Positions 1 through 8,743 of a DNA stretch of 64,000 bases are shown one piece after another. The stretch spans positions 1,116,001 through 1,180,000 of the forward strand of contig OY969774.1 of NCBI GenBank assembly GCA_963702955.1, given 5' to 3'. Every line of letters starts with the position of its first letter. Positions within the stretch are counted from its first letter, which is position 1. A program made the translations under genes and the position numbers. The DNA is from VRUE01 sp963702955 (lineage in GTDB: Bacteria; Actinomycetota; Thermoleophilia; Solirubrobacterales; 70-9). Below the pieces are notes generated by a model that searched no databases, had not been told where the DNA came from, and saw only the letters and a program-made list of their open reading frames with translations.

Positions 1-572
1 TGCGTCGCCTCGGCGGCGACCAGGGCGAGCAGGACGAAGAAGACGATGCCGAGGGCGCGAACGGGGAGACCGAGGCTGCGCGCCACGTCGGGGTCGAGCG
101 AGCCGAACAGCAGCGGTCGGGCGATCGCCAACAGGGCCAGCAGGACCACGATCGCGACCAGCGCGGCGAGGCGCGCGTCGGCGGCGGAGAGCCCGAGGAT
201 AGAGCCGAAGAGGACGCGGACGGCGGCGGTGCCGTTGGAGCCGCTCGAGCCGTTGACGAAGATCGAGAGGAAGAGCGCGCCGAGCCCGAGGACCCAGGCG
301 AAGACGGAGCCGATCACGACGTCGTCGGGGCGAGCGCGATCGCCCAGCACCCCCATCCCGGTCGCGACGAGAACCGTCGCGACGAAGAGGCCGAGCCTGA
401 TGTCGACCCCCGCCGCGGCCGCCGCCAGGGCGCCGGTGAAGGCGACGTGGCTGAGCGCGTCGCCGGCGAAGACCTGGCTGCGCAGGACGACGAAGTAGCC
501 GACCGCGCCACAGGCCAGGGCGACGAAGGTGCCGGCGAGGAAGGCGTTGCGCATGAACTCGTGGGCGAACAT
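1..572 (-). CDS. Metal ABC transporter permease, C-terminus cut by window edge
   Basis: This is a membrane permease of the ABC-3 (ZnuB/MntB) family. It begins at ATG 572 with MFAHEFMRNAFLAGT and has alternating hydrophobic helices and a family-type FAGDALSHVAFTGA stretch after the first helix. The start overlaps the stop of the preceding permease by one base (TGATG), so the two are translationally coupled, and the pair with an ATPase and a lipoprotein forms one importer. The 3' end lies outside the window. Two different permeases in one operon suggest a heteromeric channel. The metal cannot be read from the permease itself. Confidence 0.85.
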   Translation of the reverse strand, partial: MFAHEFMRNAFLAGTFVALACGAVGYFVVLRSQVFAGDALSHVAFTGALAAAAAGVDIRLGLFVATVLVATGMGVLGDRARPDDVVIGSVFAWVLGLGALFLSIFVNGSSGSNGTAAVRVLFGSILGLSAADARLAALVAIVVLLALLAIARPLLFGSLDPDVARSLGLPVRALGIVFFVLLALVAAEAT

Positions 573-1462
573 CAGGCGAGGGCCTCCGCCGGGCGAGGCC
601 GGCGATCGCGAACCGCGTGGACGCCCAGCCGCACCGCGACGTAGAGGCCGAAGGAGAGGCTCGTCACCCAGAACCCGACCGGGTAGGGAGAGAAGTAGGC
701 GATCCCCAGGCCGACCCAGGTGACCGCGAGGGCGAGCGCGACCGAGAGCGCCAGGCCCGGGCCGGGCCGAGCGGTGATCTGCTGCGCGGTCGCCGCGGGG
801 GTGACCAGCAGGGCGAAGACGAGCAGGGCGCCGGTGATCTCGGCGGTTGCGGCGACCGCCAGCCCGAGCAGGAGCAGGAAGGCGAGGGCGAGGGCGCCCA
901 CCGGCACACCGCCGGCGCGGGCGATCGCTCCGTCGACCGAGGCGAACAGCAGCGGCCTGCCGATCGCGGCGAGCAGCGCCAACGCCGCGACGGCGACCCA
1001 CAGCAGGGTCAGCACCTGCCCCGCGGTGATCCCGAGGAAGGTGCCGAAGAGCAGCGACTGCAGGCCGGTGAGCTGGCCGCCGTAGAGGCTGACGAAGAGG
1101 AAGCCGAGGCCGAGGCCGAAGGCCTGCACGGTGCCGATCGCGGCGGACTCGCCGCCGAGGGCGGCCTGCCCGGGACGGCTGACCAGCGACAGCGACAGCG
1201 CCCCGAGGCCGCAGGCGCCGAAGTAGCCGAGCGCGATCGGCAGGCCGGCCAGCGTCGCCGCGGCCGCCCCGGGGAAGGCGATCACGGAGAGCGTGTGGCC
1301 GGCGAAGGTCTGGCGGCGCAGGACCATGAACCAGCCGATCGCCCCCGCCATCACGGCGACGATCGTCCCCGCCTCCAGGGCCTGCACCATGAAGGGGAAT
1401 TCGGTCAGCTGTTCGAGGTCGCCGACCGGGTTCCAGGAGAGACCGGCGAGCTCAGTGGCCAT
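572..1462 (-). CDS. Metal ABC transporter permease (ZnuB/MntB family)
   Basis: A 296-residue integral membrane protein with about eight hydrophobic helices and the ABC-3 family pattern: FAGHTLSVIAFPGAAAA near residue 55 and TGALLVFALLVTPAATA near residue 212. It forms the membrane pore of a metal importer with the ATPase upstream, whose end it overlaps by 11 nt, and the partial permease downstream. The length is normal for the family. The first 20 residues are not hydrophobic, so the start could be slightly further in. Family assignment is secure; the choice between zinc and manganese is open (see the binding protein at 2276-3202). Confidence 0.9.
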   Translation of the reverse strand: MATELAGLSWNPVGDLEQLTEFPFMVQALEAGTIVAVMAGAIGWFMVLRRQTFAGHTLSVIAFPGAAAATLAGLPIALGYFGACGLGALSLSLVSRPGQAALGGESAAIGTVQAFGLGLGFLFVSLYGGQLTGLQSLLFGTFLGITAGQVLTLLWVAVAALALLAAIGRPLLFASVDGAIARAGGVPVGALALAFLLLLGLAVAATAEITGALLVFALLVTPAATAQQITARPGPGLALSVALALAVTWVGLGIAYFSPYPVGFWVTSLSFGLYVAVRLGVHAVRDRRPRPAEALA

Positions 1463-2279
1463 GATCGTGGCGAGAGTGGTGGTGGGCCGGGGGCTCCGGG
1501 GTGCCGACGACGGCCAGGCGGCCGTCGCTGGTCTCCAGCACCTCGACGGGAACCCCGTAGAGGTCGCTCAGGGTGGGGCCGGTGATCACCTCGCGCGGCG
1601 TCCCTTCGACCCCGCGGCCGGCGGCGAAGTAGATCACCCGGTCGAGGTAGGAGAGGATCGGGTTGACGTCGTGGGCGACCAGCAGGACCGTTACGCCCTC
1701 GCTCTCGCAGATTCGCTGCACGAGCCCGGCGACGGCGCCCTGGTTGCTGAGGTCGAGGCTGTCCAGCGGCTCGTCGAGCAGCAGGATCCGCGGGCGGCGG
1801 ACGAGCGCCTGGGCGATCAGCAGCCGCTGCTGCTCGCCGCCCGAGAGCGAGCCGATCGGCCGCGCGGCGTAGGCGCTCGCGCCGACCAGCTCGATCGCCT
1901 CCTCGACCCGGCGCCGCGCGGCCCGCCCGCCGGCGCTGAACGCGGCCGGCAGCGGCAGGCCCCAGCGCGTCCCGTCGAGGCCGAGGCGGACGAGGTCGAC
2001 GCCGCGGACCCGCGTCCCCGAGTCGAAGCTGCGCCGCTGCGGCAGGTAGCCGATCTGGGAGTTGAGCGACCCGGGCGGCCGCGAGAGGACCGTCGCCGTG
2101 CCTTCGCTCAGCGGCAGCAGGCCCAGCAGAACCTGGATCAGGGTCGACTTGCCGGACCCGTTGGGCCCGAGGACCGCCACGAACTCCCCCCGGCGGACGC
2201 ACAGATCGACCCCGGACCAGACGGTGCGGCCGCCGCGCACGGTCGCCGCCCGCTCGAGCCCGATCGCCTCCGCGCTCAT
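1452..2279 (-). CDS. Metal ABC transporter ATPase (ZnuC/MntA family)
   Basis: A 275-residue ATPase that powers the metal importer on the cytoplasmic side. Walker A GPNGSGKST is at residues 38-46, the ABC signature LSGGEQQRL near 145, Walker B ILLLDEP near 165, and the switch histidine in VAHD near 200. The C-terminus is His-rich (HHHSRHDHGH), which may bind metal, though this is inference. Its ATG overlaps the stop of the binding-protein gene as ATGA, so the operon order is binding protein, ATPase, permease, permease. Confidence 0.94.
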   Translation of the reverse strand: MSAEAIGLERAATVRGGRTVWSGVDLCVRRGEFVAVLGPNGSGKSTLIQVLLGLLPLSEGTATVLSRPPGSLNSQIGYLPQRRSFDSGTRVRGVDLVRLGLDGTRWGLPLPAAFSAGGRAARRRVEEAIELVGASAYAARPIGSLSGGEQQRLLIAQALVRRPRILLLDEPLDSLDLSNQGAVAGLVQRICESEGVTVLLVAHDVNPILSYLDRVIYFAAGRGVEGTPREVITGPTLSDLYGVPVEVLETSDGRLAVVGTPEPPAHHHSRHDHGH

Positions 2280-3202
2280 CTCCCTGCCGCGGCCTTGGCG
2301 AGCGCGGCGCGCAGCCCCTCCAGCTCACGCACCTGCCAGGCCTGGAAGCTCGCGCCTTCGGGGGTCAGCGTCTCGGTCACCGTGGCGATCGGGATCCCGG
2401 CTCCCTTCGCCGCGTCATTCAGACGCTGCACGTCGGGAGTCGCGTTCTGGCTGTTGTAGACCCAGACCGCGATCCGGCGGTCGGCGACCTGGCGGTCCGT
2501 CGTCGCCTTGTCGTCGGGGGTGGGTTCGGTGCCCTCGGCGATCGCATCGAGGAAGCCGGTCGGCGTGGTCAGCTTCAGCCCCAGCGCGGGCGCAAGCGGT
2601 TCGAAGATGCTCTCCGAGGCGCCGACCGGAGTACCGGCGTAGCGGGCTTTGATCTGCGAGATCAGGCTGTGGTACCGCGCCAGCCCGACGGCCTCGAAGC
2701 GACGCTGCCGCTGCTCGTAGTAGGCGTCGTGACCGGGGTCGGCCACCTCGTAGTCGCGGGTGATCTGCTCGATCGTCCTCTGCACCGCGGCCGGCGAGTA
2801 CCACTGGTGGGGGTTGTCGCCGTCCTTCAGCCCGAGCAGTTCGCCCACCGTCAGCACCGTCCGTTCCGGGTCGGGGTCGGCGGCGAGCAGCTTCGTCGCC
2901 CACTGGTCATAGCCGATCCCGTTGACGACCGCGACCTGCGCGCCGGCCATCGTGCGGGCGTCTTCGCTGGTCGGTTCGTAGTCGTGGGGGTCGGCGGCGG
3001 GGTTGGTGATGATGCTGGTCACCTGCACCCGGTCGCCGCCGAGCTGCGCGGCGATGCTGCCCCAGAAGTCCTCGGCCGCGACCACGTTCAGCCTGGTCGA
3101 CGAGCCGCCCGAGGAGGAGCCGGAGCCACCGCCGCAGCCGGCGAGAAGCGCCGCCAGGGAGACGACGAGAAGGGCGGCACAGGCAAGAGCACGGGGGCGC
3201 AT
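2276..3202 (-). CDS. Metal-binding lipoprotein of the ABC importer (cluster A-I)
   Basis: A 308-residue solute-binding protein of the ZnuA/PsaA family. I chose ATG 3202 because it gives a lipoprotein signal with lipobox LLAGC (Cys23); the open frame continues upstream without a plausible leader. Candidate ligands are His in DPHDYEP, His in NPHQWY, and a glutamate in GASESIFEP at the third position. In zinc-specific ZnuA the third ligand is His, whereas PsaA/MntC manganese binders carry Glu there. The long His-rich loop of ZnuA is absent. The protein is first in its operon and divergent from lgt, whose product would attach its lipid anchor. Zn versus Mn is unresolved. Confidence 0.9.
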   Translation of the reverse strand: MRPRALACAALLVVSLAALLAGCGGGSGSSSGGSSTRLNVVAAEDFWGSIAAQLGGDRVQVTSIITNPAADPHDYEPTSEDARTMAGAQVAVVNGIGYDQWATKLLAADPDPERTVLTVGELLGLKDGDNPHQWYSPAAVQRTIEQITRDYEVADPGHDAYYEQRQRRFEAVGLARYHSLISQIKARYAGTPVGASESIFEPLAPALGLKLTTPTGFLDAIAEGTEPTPDDKATTDRQVADRRIAVWVYNSQNATPDVQRLNDAAKGAGIPIATVTETLTPEGASFQAWQVRELEGLRAALAKAAAGR

Positions 3203-3225
3203 TCGCCGGCAACCTAGCATAAGAG

Positions 3226-3240
3226 TGAGACTCGTTCTCT
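3226..3240. promoter_or_regulatory. Possible metalloregulator box between znuA-like gene and lgt
   Basis: TGAGACTCGTTCTCT lies 23 nt upstream of the lipoprotein start, in the spacer with lgt. By eye it matches the actinobacterial Zur consensus TGAAAATCATTTTCA at 10 of 15 positions, and wider arms AAGAG and CTCTT (3221-3241) are inverted repeats. Position and look fit a Fur/Zur- or DtxR-type operator; the regulator is not in the window. Confidence 0.4.
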
Positions 3241-3310
3241 TTTTGTGATCGGGGAACGACTCCCCTATCGGCATGCGGAGGCGGCCCGTTCGATAGAACA
3301 CAGGTTCGAG

Positions 3311-4285
3311 ATGAGCCTGGACCTGACGCTCGACTGCTCGATCCCCAGCCCGGCGTCGAGCGGCTTCCACCTCGGTCCCTTCGGCGTCCACGTGTATGGC
3401 CTGATGTACGTGGTCGGACTGATGGCGGCGGTGCTGATCACTGTCCGCCGCTGGGAGGCGCGGGGCGGCTCACGCGAGCTCGTCTACGACGTCGCCCTCT
3501 GGAGCTTTCCGGCCGGCCTCGTCGGCGGCCGCCTCTACTTCGACCTGACCAGCTCCGACCTGGTGCCACCGCACTGGTGGGGGCCGTTCGCCGTCTGGGA
3601 CGGCGGCATGGGCATCTGGGGCGGGATCGCGCTCGGCTGCCTGGTCGGGCTCTGGCGCCTGCGCCGTGCCGGGGTCTCCCCCGCTCCGTTCATGGACGCC
3701 GCCGCGCCCGCCCTGCTGGTCGGGCAGGCGATCGGCCGGATCGGCAACTACTTCAACCAGGAGCTGTTCGGCGGGCCGACGAGCCTGCCCTGGGGACTGC
3801 AGATCTCGCCGGGCCACCGGCCCGCCGGGTACGCGGCCTTCGCCACCTTCCAGCCGACCTTCCTCTACGAGCTGACCTGGAACCTGGCGCTGGCCGCGTT
3901 CCTCGTCTGGCTCGGCCACCATCGCCGCATCCGCCCCCCGGGCCTCTTCGCCCTCTACGTCAGCGGCTACTCGGCCTTCCGCATCTTCGAGGAGTCGCTG
4001 CGGGTCGACCCGGCCCACCACATCCTCGGGCTGCGGCTGAACTTCTACGTCGCCTGCGCTCTGACGATCGCCGGCGCTGTCTGGTTCGTGGCAATCCAGA
4101 GACGCGGGCGCACGGTCGAGTCCCGCCGGTGGCGAGGGTGCGGTCCGACGCTGCTGGCGATCGGCTGGGCCGCGTTCGCCCTCTTCGGCTGCGGTCAGGG
4201 GTCGAAAGCGACCGCGGCGGGCGGTCGGCCCGGTCATGCGCCGGTGGCGACTCAGACTCACACGGAGCCTGCCGAGCGGAAGTGA
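3311..4285 (+). CDS. lgt: Prolipoprotein diacylglyceryl transferase
   Basis: Lgt moves a diacylglyceryl group from phosphatidylglycerol to the lipobox cysteine of prolipoproteins in the cytoplasmic membrane. The 324-residue protein has the family signatures GGMGIWGGIALG and GQAIGRIGNYFNQELFG, including the conserved Arg and Asn, spread over about seven helices. ATG 3311 is preferred because the frame upstream has no hydrophobic or conserved content. The last 60 residues are extra: a helix, then a Cys-Gly and a Thr/His-rich tail outside the catalytic core. It is transcribed away from the metal importer and converges on the ctaG gene. Confidence 0.95.
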   Translation: MSLDLTLDCSIPSPASSGFHLGPFGVHVYGLMYVVGLMAAVLITVRRWEARGGSRELVYDVALWSFPAGLVGGRLYFDLTSSDLVPPHWWGPFAVWDGGMGIWGGIALGCLVGLWRLRRAGVSPAPFMDAAAPALLVGQAIGRIGNYFNQELFGGPTSLPWGLQISPGHRPAGYAAFATFQPTFLYELTWNLALAAFLVWLGHHRRIRPPGLFALYVSGYSAFRIFEESLRVDPAHHILGLRLNFYVACALTIAGAVWFVAIQRRGRTVESRRWRGCGPTLLAIGWAAFALFGCGQGSKATAAGGRPGHAPVATQTHTEPAERK

Positions 4286-5146
4286 TCATCCGACCCCGGT
4301 CGGGCGGGCGGCGCGTCGCCCGGGGGACTCGCGGGGCTCCAGCCCCCTGTAGGCGATCAGGACGATCGCGATCGTGTAGGAGATCGAGCCGGGCACCCAC
4401 ATCACCCCGGCGGCGAGCTGCTGATCGGTGAAGGCCGAGATCTGCCCCGGCCGGCTCGCCTCGGCCGCATAGGCAGAGTAGAGCGGCGAGGTCGCCAGCG
4501 CGAGCACGATCGCCAGCACCCAGCCCACGACCAGGGTCGACCCCAGGTAGACGAGTTTCGCCGGCTCGCCGAGCGGCGAGCGCCACGGGGGCGAGGGGAC
4601 GACGCGGGTCCAGAAGAGGAGCGCGGTGGCGAAGAAGGCGAGGTGCTCGAGCGCGTGGAGCGGCGGCGAGCGCAAGGCCGCGTCGTAGAGGACGGGGAGG
4701 TGCCAGGCGAGGAAGTTGAGGTTGAAGATCAGCCACGAGGCCAGCGCGCCGCCGGCGAACGCGGCGGCTCGGCGCAGCGGCGCCAGCCGCGGGTTGCGGA
4801 CGATCTCGCGGGTGGCGGCCCGCCGGTATTCGACCGGGACGCCACGCCACATTCGCGTCCACGGCCGCGCCAGCGCGAGCAGCGGCGGCGCGACCGCGAT
4901 CAGCAGGACGTGCTGGACCATGTGCACCCAGAAGAGCCGGTCGGCAAGCTCGTCGATCGGCGAGTTGACCGCGAGCATGATCGCCGCCAGGCCGGCGACG
5001 AAGGCGGCGGTGCGCCGGCGATCGGCCGTTCGCAGGGGACGGCGGCCTCCCCGTCCCCCCAGCCAGTAGAGCAGCGCCGCGCTCAGCACCCAGAGAAGCG
5101 CCGGGCCGCCGGTCCAATCCAGGGGCGTTGCGAGCGCCGCCGGCAT
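4286..5146 (-). CDS. ctaG: CtaG-type cytochrome c oxidase assembly factor, copy 1
   Basis: A 286-residue multi-helix membrane protein of the caa3_CtaG family, which helps deliver copper to the CuB site of cytochrome oxidase. Seven or so helices are visible, with conserved histidines in WVHMVQHVLLIAVAPPLL and HALEHLAFF. It sits 3 nt downstream of a second ctaG-like gene, inside a copper cluster with CopC-CopD, YcnI and SCO1. The paralogue pair may serve different oxidases or form a heterodimer; that is inference. The family is certain, the exact partner is not. Confidence 0.88.
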   Translation of the reverse strand: MPAALATPLDWTGGPALLWVLSAALLYWLGGRGGRRPLRTADRRRTAAFVAGLAAIMLAVNSPIDELADRLFWVHMVQHVLLIAVAPPLLALARPWTRMWRGVPVEYRRAATREIVRNPRLAPLRRAAAFAGGALASWLIFNLNFLAWHLPVLYDAALRSPPLHALEHLAFFATALLFWTRVVPSPPWRSPLGEPAKLVYLGSTLVVGWVLAIVLALATSPLYSAYAAEASRPGQISAFTDQQLAAGVMWVPGSISYTIAIVLIAYRGLEPRESPGRRAARPTGVG

Positions 5147-5149
5147 CGC

Positions 5150-6073
5150 TCAGACCGGCGCGTGGGACGCTCGTTCGAGACGCTCGCGCAGTTCGTCCCC
5201 GCGGCCCGCCGCGACCGCCCGCGCGGCCCGCGCGTCGCTCAGCTCCAGATCGTGCCGCTGCGCGTAGTCCAGCAGCGCCTGGCGCTCCTCCCCCTGCTTG
5301 GCCGCTTCGAAGAACAGCCAGGCGAGCAGGCCGAGCGTCAGCAGGCTCTCCTCGACCATCATCACCACCCCGGCGACGCTCTGGTCGCCGATCGCGGAGA
5401 TGTGGTGGCGGGCGTCGCCCTGGAGGTAGTACGGGTAGAAGACGACGCCGCTCCACATGAAGACGTTGCCGAGCACGGTGCCGAGCAGGCGGACGACCAC
5501 GATGTAGATCAGTTTCGCCCCGTTGCCGAACCAGGCCGGACGCGGGAAGGGCCCGAGCAGGGCCATCCACATCGCCATCCCGAAGCCGATGAAGCTGGCG
5601 TGCTCGATCGCGTGGACGAAGTCGTTGCGGAGCGCGGCTTCGTAGAAGATCGGGATGTGCCAGGCGTAGAAGTTGATCGCCCAGGCCGGCAGGGCGATCA
5701 GCGGGTTGGTCAGCACCCGGAGGCGGTCGATCGCCTTGATCCGCAGAAGCGGCTGCAGGATCGGCACGGTCAGCCCGAGGACGAGCAGCAGCGAGGCGAT
5801 GTCGCCGAGCAGCAGGTGCTCGACCATGTGCGCGGTCAGAAGTTCGTCGCTGAGCGTCCCGACCGGCCCGCTGAGGGCCACGGCGCAGACCAGCAATCCG
5901 GCGGCGAAGCAGGCCCGCCGCCAGCCCGGCACCGGCCGCCCGGCCCTGGCCAGGGTCCGCGTGCGATGCGCGTAGGGCAGCCAGTAGGCGAGCGCGAGCA
6001 GGGGCAGCATCACGCCCTGGAGCGGGCTGTAGGCGGCGAGCGGGACCGCGGGGACGATCGTGGCCGAGCCCAT
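5150..6073 (-). CDS. ctaG: CtaG-type cytochrome c oxidase assembly factor, copy 2
   Basis: A 307-residue paralogue of the next gene, again of the caa3_CtaG family, with about seven helices and histidines in TAHMVEHLLLGDIASLL, AWHIPIFYEAAL and HAIEHASFIGFG. The soluble tail after about residue 265 is charged (LLDYAQRHDLELSD). It follows a 51-aa membrane-protein gene after a 20-nt gap and precedes the other ctaG by 3 nt, so they are probably co-transcribed. The expected role is copper delivery to the heme-copper oxidase. Confidence 0.88.
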   Translation of the reverse strand: MGSATIVPAVPLAAYSPLQGVMLPLLALAYWLPYAHRTRTLARAGRPVPGWRRACFAAGLLVCAVALSGPVGTLSDELLTAHMVEHLLLGDIASLLLVLGLTVPILQPLLRIKAIDRLRVLTNPLIALPAWAINFYAWHIPIFYEAALRNDFVHAIEHASFIGFGMAMWMALLGPFPRPAWFGNGAKLIYIVVVRLLGTVLGNVFMWSGVVFYPYYLQGDARHHISAIGDQSVAGVVMMVEESLLTLGLLAWLFFEAAKQGEERQALLDYAQRHDLELSDARAARAVAAGRGDELRERLERASHAPV

Positions 6074-6093
6074 CCGCGTCGGTCGGCGGCCGG

Positions 6094-6249
6094 CTACGCC
6101 GAGGAGGCGCGGCGGTCGCTGCCGCCGCCTCCCCGCTCGCGCCGGTTGCTGAACCAGAGCCAGATGCCGACGATCGGCACCGGGGCAAAGAAGATGAACG
6201 ACGTGTACCAGTGCTTGAGACAGGCCAGAACGAGCATCGAGGGAGTCAT
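6094..6249 (-). CDS. 51-aa single-helix membrane protein in the copper cluster
   Basis: This short gene starts at ATG 6249, whose ATGA overlaps the stop of the YcnI gene, and ends at TAG 6094. The product has an N-terminal LACLKHWYTS segment, one membrane helix (FIFFAPVPIVGIWLWF) and a positively charged Gly/Arg tail. The stop-start overlap and the well-formed helix make it a likely real gene despite its size. No function is known to me; the position between ycnI and ctaG suggests an accessory subunit for copper or oxidase assembly. Cys10, Lys12 and His13 precede the helix and could touch metal (inference). Confidence 0.65.
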   Translation of the reverse strand: MTPSMLVLACLKHWYTSFIFFAPVPIVGIWLWFSNRRERGGGGSDRRASSA

Positions 6250-6968
6250 CCTAGCGCCGTCCGCCCTCGAGTCCTGAGCAGCGCCGCGCCGCCGGCCAGC
6301 AGGCCGAGGACGCCGACGACCAGCGCCGCGATCGCCAGGCCGTCGCCGGAGCCGCCGCCCGATCCCGAGCCGCCGGACGCGGCGGCTCCGACCCCCGGCG
6401 CCTGACCGGGCGTCGGGCCGGCCTCGCCGCCGGCGACGTCCTCGATCACCCCGCCCTTGGCGGTGACGTTGATCGTCGGCGCCGGGTATTCGGCGCTCGG
6501 CGAGCCGATCCAGTGCGCCACCTTCCCGTTGCTGTAGGACTCGAGCGTCTTGAAGGCGAGCGACTTGCCGGCCAGATCGTCGGGGATCGCGACCGAGAGC
6601 GGGAACTGGATGAAGGTGCCGTTGTCGAGGCGCCCGTCAACCGAGCGGTCTCCGGTCCAGATCACCTGCGAGACCTCTTCGTCGACCGGCCCGTCGTCGG
6701 TCTGGATCGGCTTGGCGAGCTTCTTGGTCACCTCCTTGATGCTCCAGCCGGGGACGTTCTGGGTGTCGACCGAGGTGAACCCGGGCGGCAGCAGCATGTC
6801 AACCTTGTAGGCGTAGGCGTTTTCTTCCTCGCCGGGCACGCGCACGTCGAGCGTCGCGAAGGCGCCGGCGGGAACGGTGTCGGGGTGCAGGCTGACGTGC
6901 GCCTGGGCCGCCGCCGGAAGCAGCAGGGAGCCGGCCAGGGCGCAGAGGAATACGGTTCGCTTGAGCAT
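6246..6968 (-). CDS. YcnI-family copper-binding protein (DUF1775)
   Basis: A 240-residue exported protein. I chose ATG 6968 because GGAGGT lies 7 nt upstream and a signal peptide follows directly, ending AAAQA before His24. Known YcnI binds Cu(II) through the N-terminal histidine of the mature chain, a conserved glutamate and a tryptophan (VPGWS here). The core (24-170) is followed by a Gly/Ser linker and one C-terminal helix with a positive end, so the protein is anchored outside the membrane. It sits downstream of CopC-CopD and is coupled by ATGA to the 51-aa gene, in line with a copper-acquisition role. Confidence 0.9.
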   Translation of the reverse strand: MLKRTVFLCALAGSLLLPAAAQAHVSLHPDTVPAGAFATLDVRVPGEEENAYAYKVDMLLPPGFTSVDTQNVPGWSIKEVTKKLAKPIQTDDGPVDEEVSQVIWTGDRSVDGRLDNGTFIQFPLSVAIPDDLAGKSLAFKTLESYSNGKVAHWIGSPSAEYPAPTINVTAKGGVIEDVAGGEAGPTPGQAPGVGAAASGGSGSGGGSGDGLAIAALVVGVLGLLAGGAALLRTRGRTALG

Positions 6969-6994
6969 CGAGACCTCCTGTTGGGTATGTGGAC

Positions 6995-8743
6995 TCACCG
7001 GATCGGGACCGGGATCGTCTTGGCGTACTGGTCGAAGGCGGAAACCCGGTCGGTCACCTGGATCTCCCAGGTGCCGCCGGGGCTGAGCTGGGCCGCGGTC
7101 AGCGTGTAGTGGCCGGGGCCCGAGAGGTTCGCTTTCAGCGGGATCGGCCCGATCCGCTCGGCCGGCAGCCTGGCGGTGACCGTGAGCTGCTTGGTGGCGG
7201 TGAACTGGGCGCCGTCCTTGGCGTCGATCAGGTAGAGGTGGATCGTGTTAGGCCCGGCCCGCGCCGGTTCGACCGTCATCTCCAGCTCGGCCGGGCCGAG
7301 CGTCGTGTTGATGGCGAACGGTCCCTGCGCCGCGTCGATCGGCGGCGCGTAGGAGACCAGGGCCGCGGTGACGCCGAAGACGACGAGCATCAGCGCGATC
7401 TCGCCGCGGAAGCTGCGACGGGCCTCGACCCCGGTCGTGCCCGGCGCCAGCGCCCGCTCGGCGAGGCGCCGCAGCGCCGGCAGGACCCGCTGCCGGTTGA
7501 CCGCCCCGAGGCCGATCAGCGCCAGCAGCAGGGCCACCTTGGCGAGGACCAGCAGCCCGTAGGTGGTGCTGAGCAGCGCCTCGACGCTGCGCACGTCGAT
7601 GTAGGCCTGGACGACGCCGGTGACCGCGATCGCCACCACCGAGGCGAGCGCGAGCGGCGAGAAGCGGGACAGGGTCGCCAGCAGCAGCCGGGTGCGGTCC
7701 TCGGGGTGGAGCCTGCGGGTCGCGGCGGGCAGCGCCAGCAGCAGGCAGGCGATGCCGCCGACCCAGACGCTCGCCGCGAGGACGTGGACGAAGTCGGTCG
7801 GGAAGAAGACGGCAACCGGGCTCTCGATGCCGGCGTGACCGGCGAAGGCCGGCGTCATCGCCAGGTAGGCCGCGCCGATCGCGATCGGGACGCTCGACGG
7901 GCGCCGCGCCCGCGGCGCCCGCCAGGCCGCCGTCAGGAGGATCCCCAGGACGATCCAGTCGGCGGCGCGCAACGCCCAGACCGTGCCGAAGCGGCTGCTC
8001 AGCGTGTCGTTGAGGATCGGGCCCTTCAGCGAGGACCAGAGCGAGACACCGGCGGCGCTGGCGCCCTGGAGGAGGATGCCGAGGACGCTGACCGCGATCC
8101 CGAGGACGACCGCGGCCGCGAGCAGACGCCCCAGCCGGCGCCCGAACGCCCGCGAGACTTCCGACCACTCCGCCGCGCCGACGGAGGCCGCGGCGAACCC
8201 GGGGCGCCAGACGAAGACGAGGAAGGCGAGCCCGCCGATCAGCAGCGCGATCGAGAGGTAGTCGAGCATCCTGGTCGCGCCGAAGGCGAGTTTCGTCACC
8301 TCGCCGCTCTCGCCTTTGCCGATCAGGCCGGCGACCGTGTACTTCGGCGCCGCTCCGGCGTGGCCGATGCTGAAGACGAGGCCGCCGTAGACGATGTGGG
8401 TGTCGGCCGAGATCACCCGGTAGGTCGCCGTGTAGGTGCCGTCGGGGAGGTTCGGCTTCAGCCCGACGCCCATCCAGGACTCGTGGCCGCCGGGGTGGGA
8501 GATGTCGAGGTCGTCGACCTCGGAGCCCTGGGCGTCGTAGACGCGGACCGCCCCGACGGTCCCGCCGACCGCCTGGTTGTACTTGAAGATCACCTCCTTG
8601 GGCTGCGTCTTCACGGTCGCCCCGGAGGGCGGCGAGGTGCCGACGAGCTGGGCATGGGCAAGCGCCGACGGCGCCCAGGTCAGGGCGCCGAGGAAGGCGA
8701 CCAGGACGGTCGCCCCGAACGCCGTCGCGCGGCATGCGCGCAT
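6995..8743 (-). CDS. CopC-CopD fusion, copper binding and transport
   Basis: A 582-residue two-domain protein. After a signal peptide the mature chain starts at His30 (SALA then HAQLVGTSPPSGA). The CopC domain (about 30-125) carries the second copper-ligand region ADTHIVYGGLVFSIGH. From about 150 on there are eight or more helices of the CopD family, and a soluble YtkA-like segment (about 490-582) ends the protein. CopC captures periplasmic copper and CopD is thought to move it across the membrane. It is 26 nt upstream of ycnI. Fused CopC-CopD proteins are common in actinobacteria. Confidence 0.92.
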   Translation of the reverse strand: MRACRATAFGATVLVAFLGALTWAPSALAHAQLVGTSPPSGATVKTQPKEVIFKYNQAVGGTVGAVRVYDAQGSEVDDLDISHPGGHESWMGVGLKPNLPDGTYTATYRVISADTHIVYGGLVFSIGHAGAAPKYTVAGLIGKGESGEVTKLAFGATRMLDYLSIALLIGGLAFLVFVWRPGFAAASVGAAEWSEVSRAFGRRLGRLLAAAVVLGIAVSVLGILLQGASAAGVSLWSSLKGPILNDTLSSRFGTVWALRAADWIVLGILLTAAWRAPRARRPSSVPIAIGAAYLAMTPAFAGHAGIESPVAVFFPTDFVHVLAASVWVGGIACLLLALPAATRRLHPEDRTRLLLATLSRFSPLALASVVAIAVTGVVQAYIDVRSVEALLSTTYGLLVLAKVALLLALIGLGAVNRQRVLPALRRLAERALAPGTTGVEARRSFRGEIALMLVVFGVTAALVSYAPPIDAAQGPFAINTTLGPAELEMTVEPARAGPNTIHLYLIDAKDGAQFTATKQLTVTARLPAERIGPIPLKANLSGPGHYTLTAAQLSPGGTWEIQVTDRVSAFDQYAKTIPVPIR

